A stretch of DNA of 64,000 bases from Pseudomonas oryzihabitans (GCF_001518815.1 NZ_CP013987.1:2936501-3000500), one strand, 5' to 3'. Numbered from the stretch's first letter, positions 41,734 through 54,398 are shown. Notes: generated from the sequence alone by a model not told the origin. Program-made: numbers and translations.

Positions 41734-42513
41734 ATGAAAAAAAGCTGGCTGACTCTCTCTGCGCTCGCCCTGTGTCTGGCCGCCGGTTCGGCGATGGCCA
41801 AGGAATGGAAAGAGATCCGCTTCGGTGTGGACACCACCTACCCACCGTTCGAATCCCAGGCCGCCGATGGCAGCTTCGTCGGCTTCGACATCGAGCTGGG
41901 CAACGCCATCTGCGAAAAGCTGGCGGTGAAGTGCAAGTGGGTGGTGAGTGACTTCGACGGCCTGATCCCTGGCCTGCGCGCGCGCAAGTTCGATGGCATC
42001 CTGTCCTCGCTGACCAAGACCCCGGCGCGTGCCGAGCAAATCGACTTCTCCGACCTGCTGTGGTCGGGCCCCTCCTCCATGGTCGTCAAGGAAGGTTCCA
42101 ACCTGCAGGCCACCGCGGAAAGCCTGAAGGGCAAGACCGTGGGCGTGCAGCAGGGCACCATCCAGGAGACCTTCGCCAAGCAGAAGCTGGCGCCCAATGG
42201 CGTCAACGTGCAGAGCTACCAGAACCAGGATCAGGTCTACGCCGACCTGGTGTCGGGCCGTATCGACGTCGCTATGCAGGACATGCTGCAGGCCGAAGGT
42301 GGCTTCATGAAATCGCCCCAGGGCAAGGGCTACGTCAACACCGCCATCCACGACGAGCTGCTGCCGGCCGATACCGCCGTCGGTATCCGCAAGGGCAACG
42401 ACGAGTTCAAGACCTTCGTCAACAAGGGCATCGCGGCCATCCACGCCGACGGTACCTACGACAAGATCCAGAAGAAGTACTTTGGCGACCTGAACCTCTA
42501 CGATCCCAAGTAA
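41734..42513 (+). CDS. aotJ: Arginine/ornithine-type periplasmic binding protein
   Basis: The 259-residue protein has a signal peptide (MKKSWLTLSALALCLAAGSAMA) and a type 2 solute-binding fold (FGVDTTYPPFESQA, GFDIELGNAICEKL, GRIDVAMQDML). It matches the HisJ/ArgT/AotJ family. In P. aeruginosa AotJ binds arginine and ornithine and feeds AotQMP. ATG 41734 is chosen because it starts the signal peptide, with AGGA upstream. Confidence 0.92.
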   Translation: MKKSWLTLSALALCLAAGSAMAKEWKEIRFGVDTTYPPFESQAADGSFVGFDIELGNAICEKLAVKCKWVVSDFDGLIPGLRARKFDGILSSLTKTPARAEQIDFSDLLWSGPSSMVVKEGSNLQATAESLKGKTVGVQQGTIQETFAKQKLAPNGVNVQSYQNQDQVYADLVSGRIDVAMQDMLQAEGGFMKSPQGKGYVNTAIHDELLPADTAVGIRKGNDEFKTFVNKGIAAIHADGTYDKIQKKYFGDLNLYDPK

Positions 42514-42528
42514 GGTCGGTTCGGCAGA

Positions 42529-42555
42529 CGCCCCTGGTGCCACCGGGGGCGTTTT
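42529..42555 (+). terminator. Attenuating hairpin between aotJ and aotQ
   Basis: CGCCCCTGGT (42529-42538) pairs with ACCGGGGGCG (42542-42551) with one T-G wobble and a 3-base loop, followed by TTTT. It lies within the operon and probably makes the binding protein more abundant than the permeases, as in related amino-acid transport operons. Confidence 0.7.
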
Positions 42556-42615
42556 ACGTATGACCGCCGGCGCTCGCCGCGCCCGCGGACTCACCAGGCG
42601 ATTCCCCCAAGACGC

Positions 42616-43356
42616 ATGCAGCAGAATTCCTTCGACTCCTTCTTGCAGTCCATCGGACTGGGCACGCTCAGCCTGCATGGCTACGGCCCGCTGATCCTGG
42701 AAGGCACCCTGACGACCCTCAAGCTCGCCGGCTTCGCGCTGGTAGTGGCGGTCATCCTCGGCCTGCTCGGCGCCTCGGCCAAGCTGTCGCGCTTCACGCC
42801 CCTGCGCTTCATCGCGCAGAGCTACACGACCCTGATCCGCGGTGTACCGGACCTGGTGCTGATGCTGCTGATCTTCTACAGCCTGCAGAACTGGCTGGGC
42901 GCTCTCACCGACTACATGGGCTGGGACTACATCGACATCGATCCCATGGCCGCCGGTATCGCCACCCTCGGTTTCATCTACGGCGCCTACTTCACCGAGA
43001 CCTTTCGCGGCGCCATCCTCGCCGTGCCGCGCGGCCAGGGCGAGGCCGCCCTGGCCTACGGCCTGAACCGCTGGCAGACCTTCACCCTGATCACCTTCCC
43101 GCAGATGATGAGATTCGCCCTGCCCGGCATCGGCAACAACTGGCAGGTACTGCTCAAGGCCACCGCGCTGGTCTCCATCATCGGCCTGGCGGACCTGGTG
43201 CGTGCCTCCCAGGAAGCCGGTAAGGGGACCTTCAAGCTGTTCTACTTCCTGATCGTCGCCGGCGTCATCTACCTGCTCATCACCGCCGTGACCAATGCCA
43301 TCCTCGGTGCCCTGGAACGGCGCTATCACGTCGGCGTGCGGGAGGCTAAGCGATGA
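42616..43356 (+). CDS. aotQ: Arginine/ornithine ABC transporter permease Q
   Basis: The 246-residue HisQ-type permease has five to six membrane helices and the EAA loop EAALAYGLNRWQTFTLITFPQ that docks the ATPase. It forms a heterodimer with AotM. It overlaps aotM by four bases (ATGA). Confidence 0.9.
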   Translation: MQQNSFDSFLQSIGLGTLSLHGYGPLILEGTLTTLKLAGFALVVAVILGLLGASAKLSRFTPLRFIAQSYTTLIRGVPDLVLMLLIFYSLQNWLGALTDYMGWDYIDIDPMAAGIATLGFIYGAYFTETFRGAILAVPRGQGEAALAYGLNRWQTFTLITFPQMMRFALPGIGNNWQVLLKATALVSIIGLADLVRASQEAGKGTFKLFYFLIVAGVIYLLITAVTNAILGALERRYHVGVREAKR

Positions 43357-44063
43357 TCGAACTCCTGCAGCAATACTGGAAACCCCTGCTGTGGACCGAT
43401 GGCTACCACATCACCGGCCTGGCCATGACCCTCTGGCTGCTGGTGGCCTCGGTGGTGATCGGCTTCCTGGTCTCGGTGCCCTTGTCGGTGGCGCGGGTAT
43501 CCGAACGGCGCTGGCTGCGCTGGCCCATCGGCTTCTACACCTATGTCTTCCGCGGCACCCCGCTCTATCTGCAGTTGCTGATCTGCTACACCGGCATCTA
43601 CAGCCTGGGTTTCGTGCGCGACCAGCCACTGCTCGGCAGTTTCTTCCGTGACGGCCTGAACTGCACCATCCTGGCCTTCGCCCTGAACACCTGCGCCTAC
43701 ACCACCGAGATCTTTGCCGGGGCCATCCGCAACACCCCCCACGGCGAAGTCGAGGCGGCCAAGGCCTACGGCCTGGACGGCTGGCGGCTGTACGTGCACG
43801 TGATCCTGCCCTCGGCGCTGCGCCGGTCGCTGCCCTTCTACAGCAACGAAGTCATCATGATGCTGCACTCCACCACCCTGGCCTTCACCGCCACGGTGCC
43901 GGATCTGCTCAAGATCGCCCGCGACGCCAACACCGCGACCTTCCTGACCTTCCAGGCCTTTGGCCTGGCCGCGTTGATGTACCTGGCGGTGTCCTTCATC
44001 CTGATCGGCCTGTTCCGCCTCGCGGAACGCCGCTGGCTGGCCTTCCTCGGCCCGACCCACTGA
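43353..44063 (+). CDS. aotM: Arginine/ornithine ABC transporter permease M
   Basis: The 236-residue HisM-type permease has five helices and the EAA loop EVEAAKAYGLDGWRLYVHV. It is the partner of AotQ and is translationally coupled to it. Confidence 0.9.
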   Translation: MIELLQQYWKPLLWTDGYHITGLAMTLWLLVASVVIGFLVSVPLSVARVSERRWLRWPIGFYTYVFRGTPLYLQLLICYTGIYSLGFVRDQPLLGSFFRDGLNCTILAFALNTCAYTTEIFAGAIRNTPHGEVEAAKAYGLDGWRLYVHVILPSALRRSLPFYSNEVIMMLHSTTLAFTATVPDLLKIARDANTATFLTFQAFGLAALMYLAVSFILIGLFRLAERRWLAFLGPTH

Positions 44064-44100
44064 CCCAAGCGGCCGCGTCCTGCGCGGCCCCGGAGTAGTC

Positions 44101-45213
44101 ATGCGCCATCTCACCCATCAGCTGGTCGCCCCGGTTCCGGGCACCGAGCGCAGCATTCACAGCTTCCACTTCGGCCCCACTGACAGTGGCCGCAAGGTCT
44201 ATATCCAAGCTTCGCTGCATGCCGACGAATTGCCCGGCATGCTGACTGCCTGGCACCTCAAGCAGCGCCTCAAGGCGCTCGACGCCGCGGGCGAGCTGCT
44301 GGCGGAAGTGGTGCTGGTGCCCGTGGCCAACCCCATCGGCCAGGACCAGCAGGTGGCCGACGTCCACCTGGGTCGCTACGAGCTGGAGACCGGCCAGAAC
44401 TTCAACCGCCGGTTTCGCGACATGACCGCCCAGGTCGAAGCCGCCGTCGCCGAGCGCCTGGGTGACGACATCGCCACCAACCAGGCCCTGGTGCGCGAGG
44501 CCTTCCGCACGGCCCTGGCCGCGGAAACCGCTACCACCCAGCTCGACAGCCAACGCCTGACCCTGCAGCGCCTGGCCTGCGACGCCGAGGTGGTGCTCGA
44601 CCTGCACTGTGACTTCGACGCCGTGGCCCACCTCTACACCACGCCGGAAGCCTGGCCCCAGGTGGAGCCGCTGGCACGCTATTTCGGCTCGCAGGCCAGC
44701 CTGCTCGCCACCGACTCGGGCGGCCAGTCCTTTGACGAATGCTTCACCCTGCTCTGGTGGAACCTCAACCAGCGCTTCGGCGAGCGCCTGCCGATGGGCA
44801 GCCTGTCGGTGACCCTGGAGCTGCGCGGTCAGCTGGACGTGCGCGATGAGCTCGCCGGTCCGGATGCCGATGCCATCATCCATTACCTGCGTCATCAGGG
44901 CTTCGTGAGCGGCCAGGCGGCTCCCCTGCCGCCGCTGCTGGAGCCTGCCACGCCGCTGGCGGCCGTCGAGCCCGTGGCAACCTCCCAGGGTGGCGTGCTG
45001 GTACTCAAGGCCCAGGTGGGCGAGCGCATAGAGGTGGGCCAGGTGCTGGCGCAGGTCATCGACCCCATCAGTGATCGCGTGGAGGAGGTACGCAGTGCGG
45101 TCGCCGGTATCCTCTATGCGCGCTCCAATCGCCGCATGGCCACGGCCGGCATGGTGATCGCCCATGTGGCGGGCACCGAGGCCTATCGCAGCGGCTACCT
45201 GCTCTCGCCGTGA
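44101..45213 (+). CDS. aotO: Succinylglutamate desuccinylase/aspartoacylase-family protein AotO
   Basis: The 370-residue protein has the M14 zinc-carboxypeptidase-like motifs [10 protein letters not shown] (HxxE ligands near residue 39) and [10 protein letters not shown] near 165. A roughly 90-residue C-terminal domain contains [16 protein letters not shown], a biotinyl-like hairpin. The P. aeruginosa homolog aotO sits in the same operon position and its role is not established. Enzymatic activity is inferred only from the conserved metal ligands. Confidence 0.85.
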   Translation: MRHLTHQLVAPVPGTERSIHSFHFGPTDSGRKVYIQASLHADELPGMLTAWHLKQRLKALDAAGELLAEVVLVPVANPIGQDQQVADVHLGRYELETGQNFNRRFRDMTAQVEAAVAERLGDDIATNQALVREAFRTALAAETATTQLDSQRLTLQRLACDAEVVLDLHCDFDAVAHLYTTPEAWPQVEPLARYFGSQASLLATDSGGQSFDECFTLLWWNLNQRFGERLPMGSLSVTLELRGQLDVRDELAGPDADAIIHYLRHQGFVSGQAAPLPPLLEPATPLAAVEPVATSQGGVLVLKAQVGERIEVGQVLAQVIDPISDRVEEVRSAVAGILYARSNRRMATAGMVIAHVAGTEAYRSGYLLSP

Positions 45214-45247
45214 CCCCTATTCCTTTTCAGCTGTGGAATCCCTATCC

Positions 45248-46012
45248 ATGTACAAACTGACCGTCGAAGGCCTGCACAAGCGTTACGGCGACCACGAAGT
45301 GCTCAAGGGCGTCTCGCTCAAGGCCAAGACCGGCGATGTGGTCAGCCTGATCGGCGCCAGCGGCTCCGGCAAGAGCACCTTCCTGCGCTGCATCAACTTC
45401 CTCGAGCAGCCCAACGCCGTGACCATGACCCTGGACGGCGAGACCATCCGCATGGCCGATGACCATGGCGCGGTGCGGGTGGCCGATGCGGCTCAGCTGC
45501 AGAATCTGCGTACCCGCCTGGCCATGGTCTTCCAGCACTTCAATCTCTGGAGCCACTTGAGCGTGCTGGACAACATCACCCTGGCGCCACGCAAGGCTCT
45601 GGGTGTCGGCAAGGCGGAAGCCGAAGACCGCGCACGCAAGTACCTGGAGAAGGTCGGTCTGGCAGCAAGGGTCGCCGATCAGTACCCGGCGTTCCTGTCC
45701 GGTGGCCAGCAGCAACGGGTCGCCATCGCCCGTGCCCTGGCGATGGAGCCGGAGATCATGCTGTTCGACGAGCCCACTTCCGCGCTCGATCCGGAGCTGG
45801 TCGGCGAAGTGCTCAAGGTCATCCGCGCTCTCGCGGAAGAAGGTCGCACCATGCTCATGGTGACCCACGAGATGGCCTTTGCCCGGGAGGTATCGTCTCA
45901 GGTGCTGTTTCTGCACCAGGGTGTGGTGGAAGAAGAAGGTCCGCCGAGCGATGTGCTGGTCAATCCGCGCAGTGAGCGGCTACGACAATTCCTCAGCGGC
46001 AATCTCAAGTGA
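45248..46012 (+). CDS. aotP: Arginine/ornithine ABC transporter ATPase
   Basis: The 254-residue polar amino-acid ATPase has Walker [10 protein letters not shown] near residue 38, the [15 protein letters not shown] signature and Walker [15 protein letters not shown]. It energises AotQM. In P. aeruginosa argR follows aotP in the same operon; here the operon ends with aotP. Confidence 0.93.
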   Translation: MYKLTVEGLHKRYGDHEVLKGVSLKAKTGDVVSLIGASGSGKSTFLRCINFLEQPNAVTMTLDGETIRMADDHGAVRVADAAQLQNLRTRLAMVFQHFNLWSHLSVLDNITLAPRKALGVGKAEAEDRARKYLEKVGLAARVADQYPAFLSGGQQQRVAIARALAMEPEIMLFDEPTSALDPELVGEVLKVIRALAEEGRTMLMVTHEMAFAREVSSQVLFLHQGVVEEEGPPSDVLVNPRSERLRQFLSGNLK

Positions 46013-46098
46013 CCTCAGGTCCCTGTCGAGGGGCCGCCGCGCGAACCTGGCGCCCTTGGGCTTTCAGGTCCGCGCCCGATCACGCTTGAACGCGTCGC

Positions 46099-46230
46099 TC
46101 AGCGACGCTGTTGCTCGTGGCGACGCTGAGCCGCCAACCGCTCGCGCTCCTGGCTGCGAATCGGGATGGCCTTTACCAGGCCGAAACGGGCAAACAGGTC
46201 CAGCACCAAGGCTTGTATACGGTCGTTCAT
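46099..46230 (-). CDS. Small basic protein, 43 residues
   Basis: A short frame starts at an ATG at 46230 with a very good GAGGAG ribosome-binding site 6 bases upstream. The product has an amphipathic helix (NDRIQALVLDLFARFGLVKA) then a strongly charged tail (RSQERERLAAQRRHEQQRR). The family is not recognised. It lies convergent to aotP in an otherwise gene-poor stretch. The ribosome-binding site and codon pattern make it more likely real than chance. Confidence 0.55.
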   Translation of the reverse strand: MNDRIQALVLDLFARFGLVKAIPIRSQERERLAAQRRHEQQRR

Positions 46231-46699
46231 GAAAACTCCTCGAGCCAGTGCTCTATCAGGGACAGCCACGTCGGGACGGGCCTTGCTGCCCGTCACCTAA
46301 GATATTGAGTCTTCCGCTGCCGATTCAATCCACCAGGCCGCGGTTGTTCGTCGTAATGGCCCTACGCTTTGTCAAAAAGTATGTCCTCAGGCCTGGCAGC
46401 CAGGATTTCATCCGCACCACCCTGCCAGTTGGTGTGTCGATGATTATTGTTGGAACCCATATCAAATTCGCCTGTCTGGTTACTCTTGGCGAGTTCAATG
46501 GATGATCCGGAAACTGACGAATGGTGAAAAAAACCCAGCTTCGTTGGTTATCATCCAATGGCGATAACGGGTTAGCCGTGGTTTCTCATCTAATAACAAC
46601 GATGCCATCAAGGTGGTTGCACCCTGGTGTTCTCCCTGCTTGTTGTTATCCCCATCACATCTCCATCAATTGCGCTATCGGCACAGCAGGAGTGCTTAC
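46231..46699. other. Gene-free stretch before the TorF-type porin
   Basis: These 469 bases are lower in GC than the surrounding genes, and no coding frame is convincing. They contain a GTTATC...GATAAC inverted pair near 46545-46570 and the porin ribosome-binding site (CAGGAG) at the end. No argR remnant was seen on either strand. Confidence 0.45.
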
Positions 46700-47425
46700 A
46701 TGACCAGATCCTTACCTCTACTCCTCATCCTCGGACTCCTGACGAGCCCGGCGATGGCTGCCAGCTGGGGCATGCAGCGTGAAGTGGGGGATTTCGATCT
46801 GAAGATGAGCACGGCGCCCTCACGCAGCATGGCCCAAGGCCTGGTCGCCCCTAACTCCGCCGGCATGGGTGGTGGCTTCGATCTCACCCACGACAGCGGC
46901 CTGTACTTCGGCCAGTGGACGACCAACAACGCCTCGTCCGCCGAAGCGCCGCTGCTGGAGATGGACACCTACGCCGGCTACAAGCATCGCTTCGCCCCCG
47001 GCTATGGCTACGAACTGGGTGTGATCAACTACAGCAACCTGATCCAGAACGTCGATCCCAGCCGCGAGCTCTATTCCGGCATGACCGTCTACGGCAAGCG
47101 CCTGGGCGCGGCCTTCGCCAACGATCCGGGCCGCCACAACGCCTCGGTCTATGCCGACCTGGGTACCCTGCCCCTGATCAAGACCGGCGTATCGCTCAAG
47201 TACACCAATTACGTGCTGGATGTGCCCTCTACTCTCGACAGCGGTGGCATGGTGCGCAGCTTCAACGACTGGTCGGTGAATCTGAGCCGCAAGTGGGTGA
47301 ACACCCTGTTCAACCTGACCTATAGCGGTACCAGCCTGAGAGGCGCCGACTGCTCGGTGTATTCGGGCCACAACACCTACTGCGACAGTGCCCTCATGCT
47401 CAAGGCCTCGCACCCCTTCTTCTAA
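46700..47425 (+). CDS. TorF-family putative porin
   Basis: The 241-residue protein has a signal peptide (MTRSLPLLLILGLLTSPAMA) and alternating beta strands (GLYFGQWTTNN, YAGYKHRFAPGYGYELGV, SLKYTNYVLD), ending in aromatic HPFF, as expected for a small outer-membrane barrel. The pattern matches the TorF/Gcw_chp family. ATG 46700 is used because the signal peptide begins there, with CAGGAG upstream. It converges on lhr with a 16-bp gap. Confidence 0.8.
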   Translation: MTRSLPLLLILGLLTSPAMAASWGMQREVGDFDLKMSTAPSRSMAQGLVAPNSAGMGGGFDLTHDSGLYFGQWTTNNASSAEAPLLEMDTYAGYKHRFAPGYGYELGVINYSNLIQNVDPSRELYSGMTVYGKRLGAAFANDPGRHNASVYADLGTLPLIKTGVSLKYTNYVLDVPSTLDSGGMVRSFNDWSVNLSRKWVNTLFNLTYSGTSLRGADCSVYSGHNTYCDSALMLKASHPFF

Positions 47426-47441
47426 ACGCCACGGCTGTCCG

Positions 47442-50400
47442 CTACTGCCGCAACAGACTGCGCCCAAGCCCCACCTGGGGACGCTCCCGCCCCAGTTGCT
47501 GCAGAGCCTGACGCGCCCGCACCTGCTCCCCGGCCTCCAGCTCGACCAGCCAATTGACCTTCGCCCCTACCCGGGTGGCGATGGGTACGCCATCGCGATA
47601 GAGCAGGCGATTGCCAGCCACGGCAGGCACCTTGGCGCCCGGCAGCAGGGTGCCGACCAGATTGAGCGGATCGAGCGCCGACACGCATACCCATAGATCC
47701 TCCGGCGGGCGCTGGCGCCATTCCCGCAAGGGTGCGATGGCCGCCGGATCGGCGAACTGCTCGCCGGACAGGCCGGCGATGAAGCGACCGCCCCGGATCT
47801 CGCCACGGGCTTCCAGACGATGGCAGGCGCGCAAAAGATCGCGCCAGGGGGGCAACACCTCGCTCTCACGCTGCAGCAGCTGCCAGCAGAGCACGCCATA
47901 GCGGCGCAGCAACAGCCAGACCAACCGCTCCAGCAGGGCATCCGGCAACCGCTCCTCGGTAGGGCCCTCGGCCAGTCGCAAGGCCGCCCAGCGCCCGGCG
48001 TCGTCCATGCCGCCATAGAGAGGCATTCGCCCGCGGCGCAGACCGGTGCGGCTGCCGCGCTTGGCTGCTGGTAGCAACAGGGCGCGCAGACCGGCGAAGC
48101 TGTCGGCGTTGACCGCGCCCATACCAACCAGCTCGCCCAGGGCCGTTTCCAGCTCGCTGCGCAAGAGGCGCGCCTCGCCGAGCAGCTCATCGAAGAAGGA
48201 GGCACCGCGACGCGTGAGCACCTCCAGCACCCGCTGCCCCTTGGGCGACAGGGCCTCGGCCAGCGGGGGCGTGGTGAGGCTGTTCCAGTCGGCGAGATGA
48301 CGTCGGGGCAGCAGGACGATGGGTGAGCCCTTGACCGGGCCGCCGCCACCGCGTCCGGGTTGCGGCAGGCGCAGCCAGACGACCCGGCCAGCGCGGCAGA
48401 GATCATCGAGGTGGGTAAACTGGTAATCCGGTAGACGACTGGGAAGGACCTCCCCTTCCCAGCCCGCGGCGGCGACCTCGAAGCCTTCCAGCAGGCCGAT
48501 GACCTGTTCCAGGCCTTCTCCGCCCCTCAGGGTCGCCAGACCGGCCAGATGGTGATGCTCCAGCAGGAACCTCAGGTAGTCGGCCAGCGCCACCGGCTCG
48601 ATGGCCTTGCGCAGGCGTCCCAGGGTATAGCGATGGATGCGCGCCAGCAGGTGGCGCTCGCACCACTCCACCGCGCCGTCCGCCTCGGTAAAGCGCCCCT
48701 GCAAGACGTAGCCTTCGCTCTGCAGCACCAGCAGCGCCGGGGTGAGGCGCTCTGGCGGCAGGCCGAGGCTCGCGGCCAACGGACGCTGGTCCACCGGCCC
48801 AAGGGCGGTGAGGCGTGCGCGCAAGAGCTCCACCAGTGCCGTTTCAGGATCCGCAGGCGCCTTGAATCCGGGCGGCGGGCTGAGCGGCGGCTCCGTGGAG
48901 GCCTCGGGAAACAGCACCTGAAAGAGCGGCAGGCGCTCGGCCGCGATCCACAGGGTCGCCTCCGGCAGCCGCAGGCAACCGGCTCGGCCGGCCTTGACCA
49001 GCTGGCGGACCTGGGACTGGTGCCGCGTCAGCTCGGCCTCGGTGAGAAAGCCCACACCCAGCAGGGCTTCGTGCAGATCATCCGCCGTCTCCAGGCGTGG
49101 CCAGGCTTCGTCGCGCACCAGGGCGATGGCGGCGGGATCCAGGGCGCCCAGCTCGTCGGGATCGGCGCCGCCGAAGCGACGATTCTGCACCGCCAGCGTC
49201 CGCCGCTCCTCGACCGGGGCGTCGTCCAGATAGGCATAGGGCTTGGCCGTGAGTACTTCGGCAGCCAGCGGCGACGGCCCGGGCAGATCGCGGGTCAGCA
49301 GGGTCAATTGCCCACCGGTGATGCGCGCCAGCAGGGCCAGCCAGCCGCGGCTGTCGAGGGATTCGTGCAGGCAGTCATCCAGGGTCTGGCGGACCAGTGG
49401 ATGGTCTGGCACCTGACGCTCGCCCACGAGATTCTCCAGACAGGCGACCTGGTCGGGAAAGACCGTGGCTAGGAGGTCTTCGCTGCGCATGCGTTGCACC
49501 TGGGTAGCCACCTTGCGCCCGGCACTGAAGCGCGGCAGCGCCAGCGCCGTGGTGGCGTTCCAGCGCCAGCGCACGGCGAACAGTGGCGCATCGAGCAGGG
49601 CCTGGACCAGCACGGTCTCGGCGGTGGCCGGATGCAGGTAGCGCCAGACCTCGTCGAGCACGAAGCTGTGGCTCGTCGCCAGCGAGAGGATCAGGGCGTT
49701 CTCCGTGGCTGCTGCTTGCAGCTCCACATTGAAGTTGCGGCAGAATCTCTTGCGCAGGGCCAGGCCCCAGGCGCGGTTGATGCGGCTGCCAAAGGGGGCA
49801 TGGATGATCAGCTGCATGCCGCCGGCCTGGTCGAAGAAGCGCTCCATCACTAGCGTCTGCTGCGTCGGTAGCGCACCCAGCGCCTGCCGGGCACGACCCA
49901 GATAGTCCACCAACTGGCGGGCGGCACCCTCCTCCAGCTCATAGGCCGCGCCGATGCGGGCGATGGCCGGTTCCGGTGGCTCGTCGGTGCCGGGCAGCAG
50001 CGGTTCGAGTTCCGCCCGCAGCCGCGCCAGGCCCGCCGACAACTCGTCGCTGCGCCCCGGCGCCTCACCGTGCCAGAAGGGAATGTTGGGCGGCTGCCCC
50101 TTGGCGTCTTCCACCCGCACCTTGCTGCCTTCGATCTTGATGATGCGGTAAGCAGTGTTGCCAAGCTGAAAGACGTCGCCTACCAGGCTTTCGAAGGCGA
50201 AATCCTCGTTGACGCTGCCCACCGTATGGCCCTGGGGCTCCAACAGCACGCTGAAATCACCACTCTCGGGGATGGTGCCGCCGCTCATCACCGCCGTGGC
50301 CTTGCCGCCGCGCCGACCGCGTAGCAGGCCATTGACCGCATCCCGGTGCACATAGGCGGCACGCGGCCCGCGGCGATCCGTATAGCCCTGGCTGAGCATC

Positions 50401-51785
50401 TCCACGACCGCGGTATAGTCCGCCTCTTCGAGAGCGGCATAGGGTTCGGCCTGGCGTAGCACGGCCAGCAGCGCTGTCTCCGACCACTCCTGGCAGGCCA
50501 CCTCGGCCACCAGTTGCTGGGCCAGGACATCCAGCGGTGCCTGGGGGATGTGCAGGGTGTCCAGTTCGCCCCGGCGCACGCAATCAAGCAGCGCGACGCA
50601 TTCCACCAGATCGTCGCGCGAGGTGGGAAACAGTCGTCCCTTGGGCAGGCCGCCGACCTGGTGATTGGCGCGCCCGACCCGCTGCAGAAAGGCGGCGATG
50701 GAGCCTGGCGAGCCGATCTGGCAGACCAGGTCGACATCACCGATGTCGATGCCCAGTTCCAGGGAAGCGGTCGCCAGCAGCAGGCGCAATTCGCCGCGCT
50801 TGAGGCGCTGCTCCGCATCCAGCCGCTGCTCCTTGGCCAGGCTGCCATGGTGGGCGGCGACCTGGCCATTACCGAGGCGATCCGAGAGCTGACGCGCCAT
50901 GCGCTCGGCCAGGCGCCGCGTGTTGACGAACACCAGGGTGGTGCGGTGTGCCTCGGCCAGTTCGGCGAGGCGGTCGTAGACCAGCTCCCAGGCGTGGGTG
51001 GAGAGCATCGCCTCCAGGGGAACGGGGGGCACCTCCAGGGCCAGATCGCGAGCACGCTGGTGGCCGATGTCGACCACCGTACAGGGTCGTGCCTGCCCCT
51101 TGGCATCGCGCCCGACCAGAAAGGCGGCGACGGCGGCCAGGGGTTTCTGGGTAGCGGACAAGCCGATGCGTTGCAGTGGACGCCCCGCCAAGGCCTCCAG
51201 TCGCGCCAGGCTCAGCGTCAGGTGACTGCCGCGCTTGCCGTCGGCAATGGCGTGGATCTCGTCGACGATCACACCGCGGACGCTACCCAGCATCCGCCGC
51301 CCGGAATCCGAGCCGAGCAGCACATAGAGGGACTCGGGCGTGGTGACCAGGAGGTGCGGCGGCCGCCGACGCATCGCCGCCCGCTCCTTTTGTGGCGTAT
51401 CCCCCGTCCGCACCGCCGTGCGTAACCCCAAGGGCGGTAAATCCCGCGCCTCCAGCGCTGCACTGATGCCGGCCAGGGGTTCTTCGAGATTGAGACGGAT
51501 GTCGTTGGACAGAGCCTTGAGCGGTGACACATAGAGCCAGAGGCAGGTCTCGGGCAGGCCGCCTTCCCGCAACGCCTCCTGCACCAGGCCATCCAGCACG
51601 GCGAAGAAGGCGGTCAGCGTCTTGCCCGAGCCGGTGGGGGCCGCCACCAGCACCGAGGCGCCGGCGCGAATGGCCGGCCAGGCCTGCAGCTGCGCCTCGG
51701 TCGGAGCGGGAAAGCGCGTCGTGAACCAGCTGCGCGGCGCGTCGTGAAAGTCCGCCAGGACGGCGGCAGGCGATATCGAGGTCAT
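47442..51785 (-). CDS. lhr: Large Lhr-type DEAD/DEAH-box helicase
   Basis: The 1447-residue protein has Walker A AAPTGSGKT (K55), the DEIH box in VIVDEIHAIADG, SATQKPL as motif III and QRVGRANHQ as motif VI in the N-terminal core (about residues 1-560). A winged-helix and Lhr-specific region and a roughly 550-residue C-terminal domain complete the long Lhr form. It is a 3'-5' DNA-unwinding helicase connected with repair. Start ATG 51785 is preferred because the helicase fold begins directly after it; upstream the frame runs into the MITE-like element. Confidence 0.92.
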   Translation of the reverse strand: MTSISPAAVLADFHDAPRSWFTTRFPAPTEAQLQAWPAIRAGASVLVAAPTGSGKTLTAFFAVLDGLVQEALREGGLPETCLWLYVSPLKALSNDIRLNLEEPLAGISAALEARDLPPLGLRTAVRTGDTPQKERAAMRRRPPHLLVTTPESLYVLLGSDSGRRMLGSVRGVIVDEIHAIADGKRGSHLTLSLARLEALAGRPLQRIGLSATQKPLAAVAAFLVGRDAKGQARPCTVVDIGHQRARDLALEVPPVPLEAMLSTHAWELVYDRLAELAEAHRTTLVFVNTRRLAERMARQLSDRLGNGQVAAHHGSLAKEQRLDAEQRLKRGELRLLLATASLELGIDIGDVDLVCQIGSPGSIAAFLQRVGRANHQVGGLPKGRLFPTSRDDLVECVALLDCVRRGELDTLHIPQAPLDVLAQQLVAEVACQEWSETALLAVLRQAEPYAALEEADYTAVVEMLSQGYTDRRGPRAAYVHRDAVNGLLRGRRGGKATAVMSGGTIPESGDFSVLLEPQGHTVGSVNEDFAFESLVGDVFQLGNTAYRIIKIEGSKVRVEDAKGQPPNIPFWHGEAPGRSDELSAGLARLRAELEPLLPGTDEPPEPAIARIGAAYELEEGAARQLVDYLGRARQALGALPTQQTLVMERFFDQAGGMQLIIHAPFGSRINRAWGLALRKRFCRNFNVELQAAATENALILSLATSHSFVLDEVWRYLHPATAETVLVQALLDAPLFAVRWRWNATTALALPRFSAGRKVATQVQRMRSEDLLATVFPDQVACLENLVGERQVPDHPLVRQTLDDCLHESLDSRGWLALLARITGGQLTLLTRDLPGPSPLAAEVLTAKPYAYLDDAPVEERRTLAVQNRRFGGADPDELGALDPAAIALVRDEAWPRLETADDLHEALLGVGFLTEAELTRHQSQVRQLVKAGRAGCLRLPEATLWIAAERLPLFQVLFPEASTEPPLSPPPGFKAPADPETALVELLRARLTALGPVDQRPLAASLGLPPERLTPALLVLQSEGYVLQGRFTEADGAVEWCERHLLARIHRYTLGRLRKAIEPVALADYLRFLLEHHHLAGLATLRGGEGLEQVIGLLEGFEVAAAGWEGEVLPSRLPDYQFTHLDDLCRAGRVVWLRLPQPGRGGGGPVKGSPIVLLPRRHLADWNSLTTPPLAEALSPKGQRVLEVLTRRGASFFDELLGEARLLRSELETALGELVGMGAVNADSFAGLRALLLPAAKRGSRTGLRRGRMPLYGGMDDAGRWAALRLAEGPTEERLPDALLERLVWLLLRRYGVLCWQLLQRESEVLPPWRDLLRACHRLEARGEIRGGRFIAGLSGEQFADPAAIAPLREWRQRPPEDLWVCVSALDPLNLVGTLLPGAKVPAVAGNRLLYRDGVPIATRVGAKVNWLVELEAGEQVRARQALQQLGRERPQVGLGRSLLRQ

Positions 51786-51843
51786 GAGCCAAATATGGGA
51801 GTGGCCATCAGGGGCCACAACCCAAGCCGACCGGCGGCGAATA

Positions 51844-52016
51844 AGAGCCTGTTTAAAGTCTAGTGAGCTAGAGCCAAACAAGGCGAAGAGACCTGAGGAA
51901 GCGGACCGGGCTCGCGTGCGAGTTTACGAGTGGTAAATGAGCATTCCGACCGGGCTGGCGATCCAGGGTGTATTCAACGCCGTTTGGCCGACGCGCAGCA
52001 GACTTTTAACAGGCTC

Positions 52017-52017
<1 letters not shown>
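51844..52017. mobile_element. MITE-like element, 174 bp, with 18-bp terminal inverted repeats
   Basis: The left end AGAGCCTGTTTAAAGTCT (51844-51861) and right end AGACTTTTAACAGGCTCT (52000-52017) match as inverted repeats at 17 of 18 positions. Inside is a central TTTAC-GAGTG-GTAAA dyad, and a direct GACCGGGCT repeat flanks it. No coding frame is present, as expected for a non-autonomous element. No clear target-site duplication was seen. Its last base overlaps the final base of the dehydrogenase stop codon. Confidence 0.65.
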
Positions 52018-54398
<2,381 letters not shown>

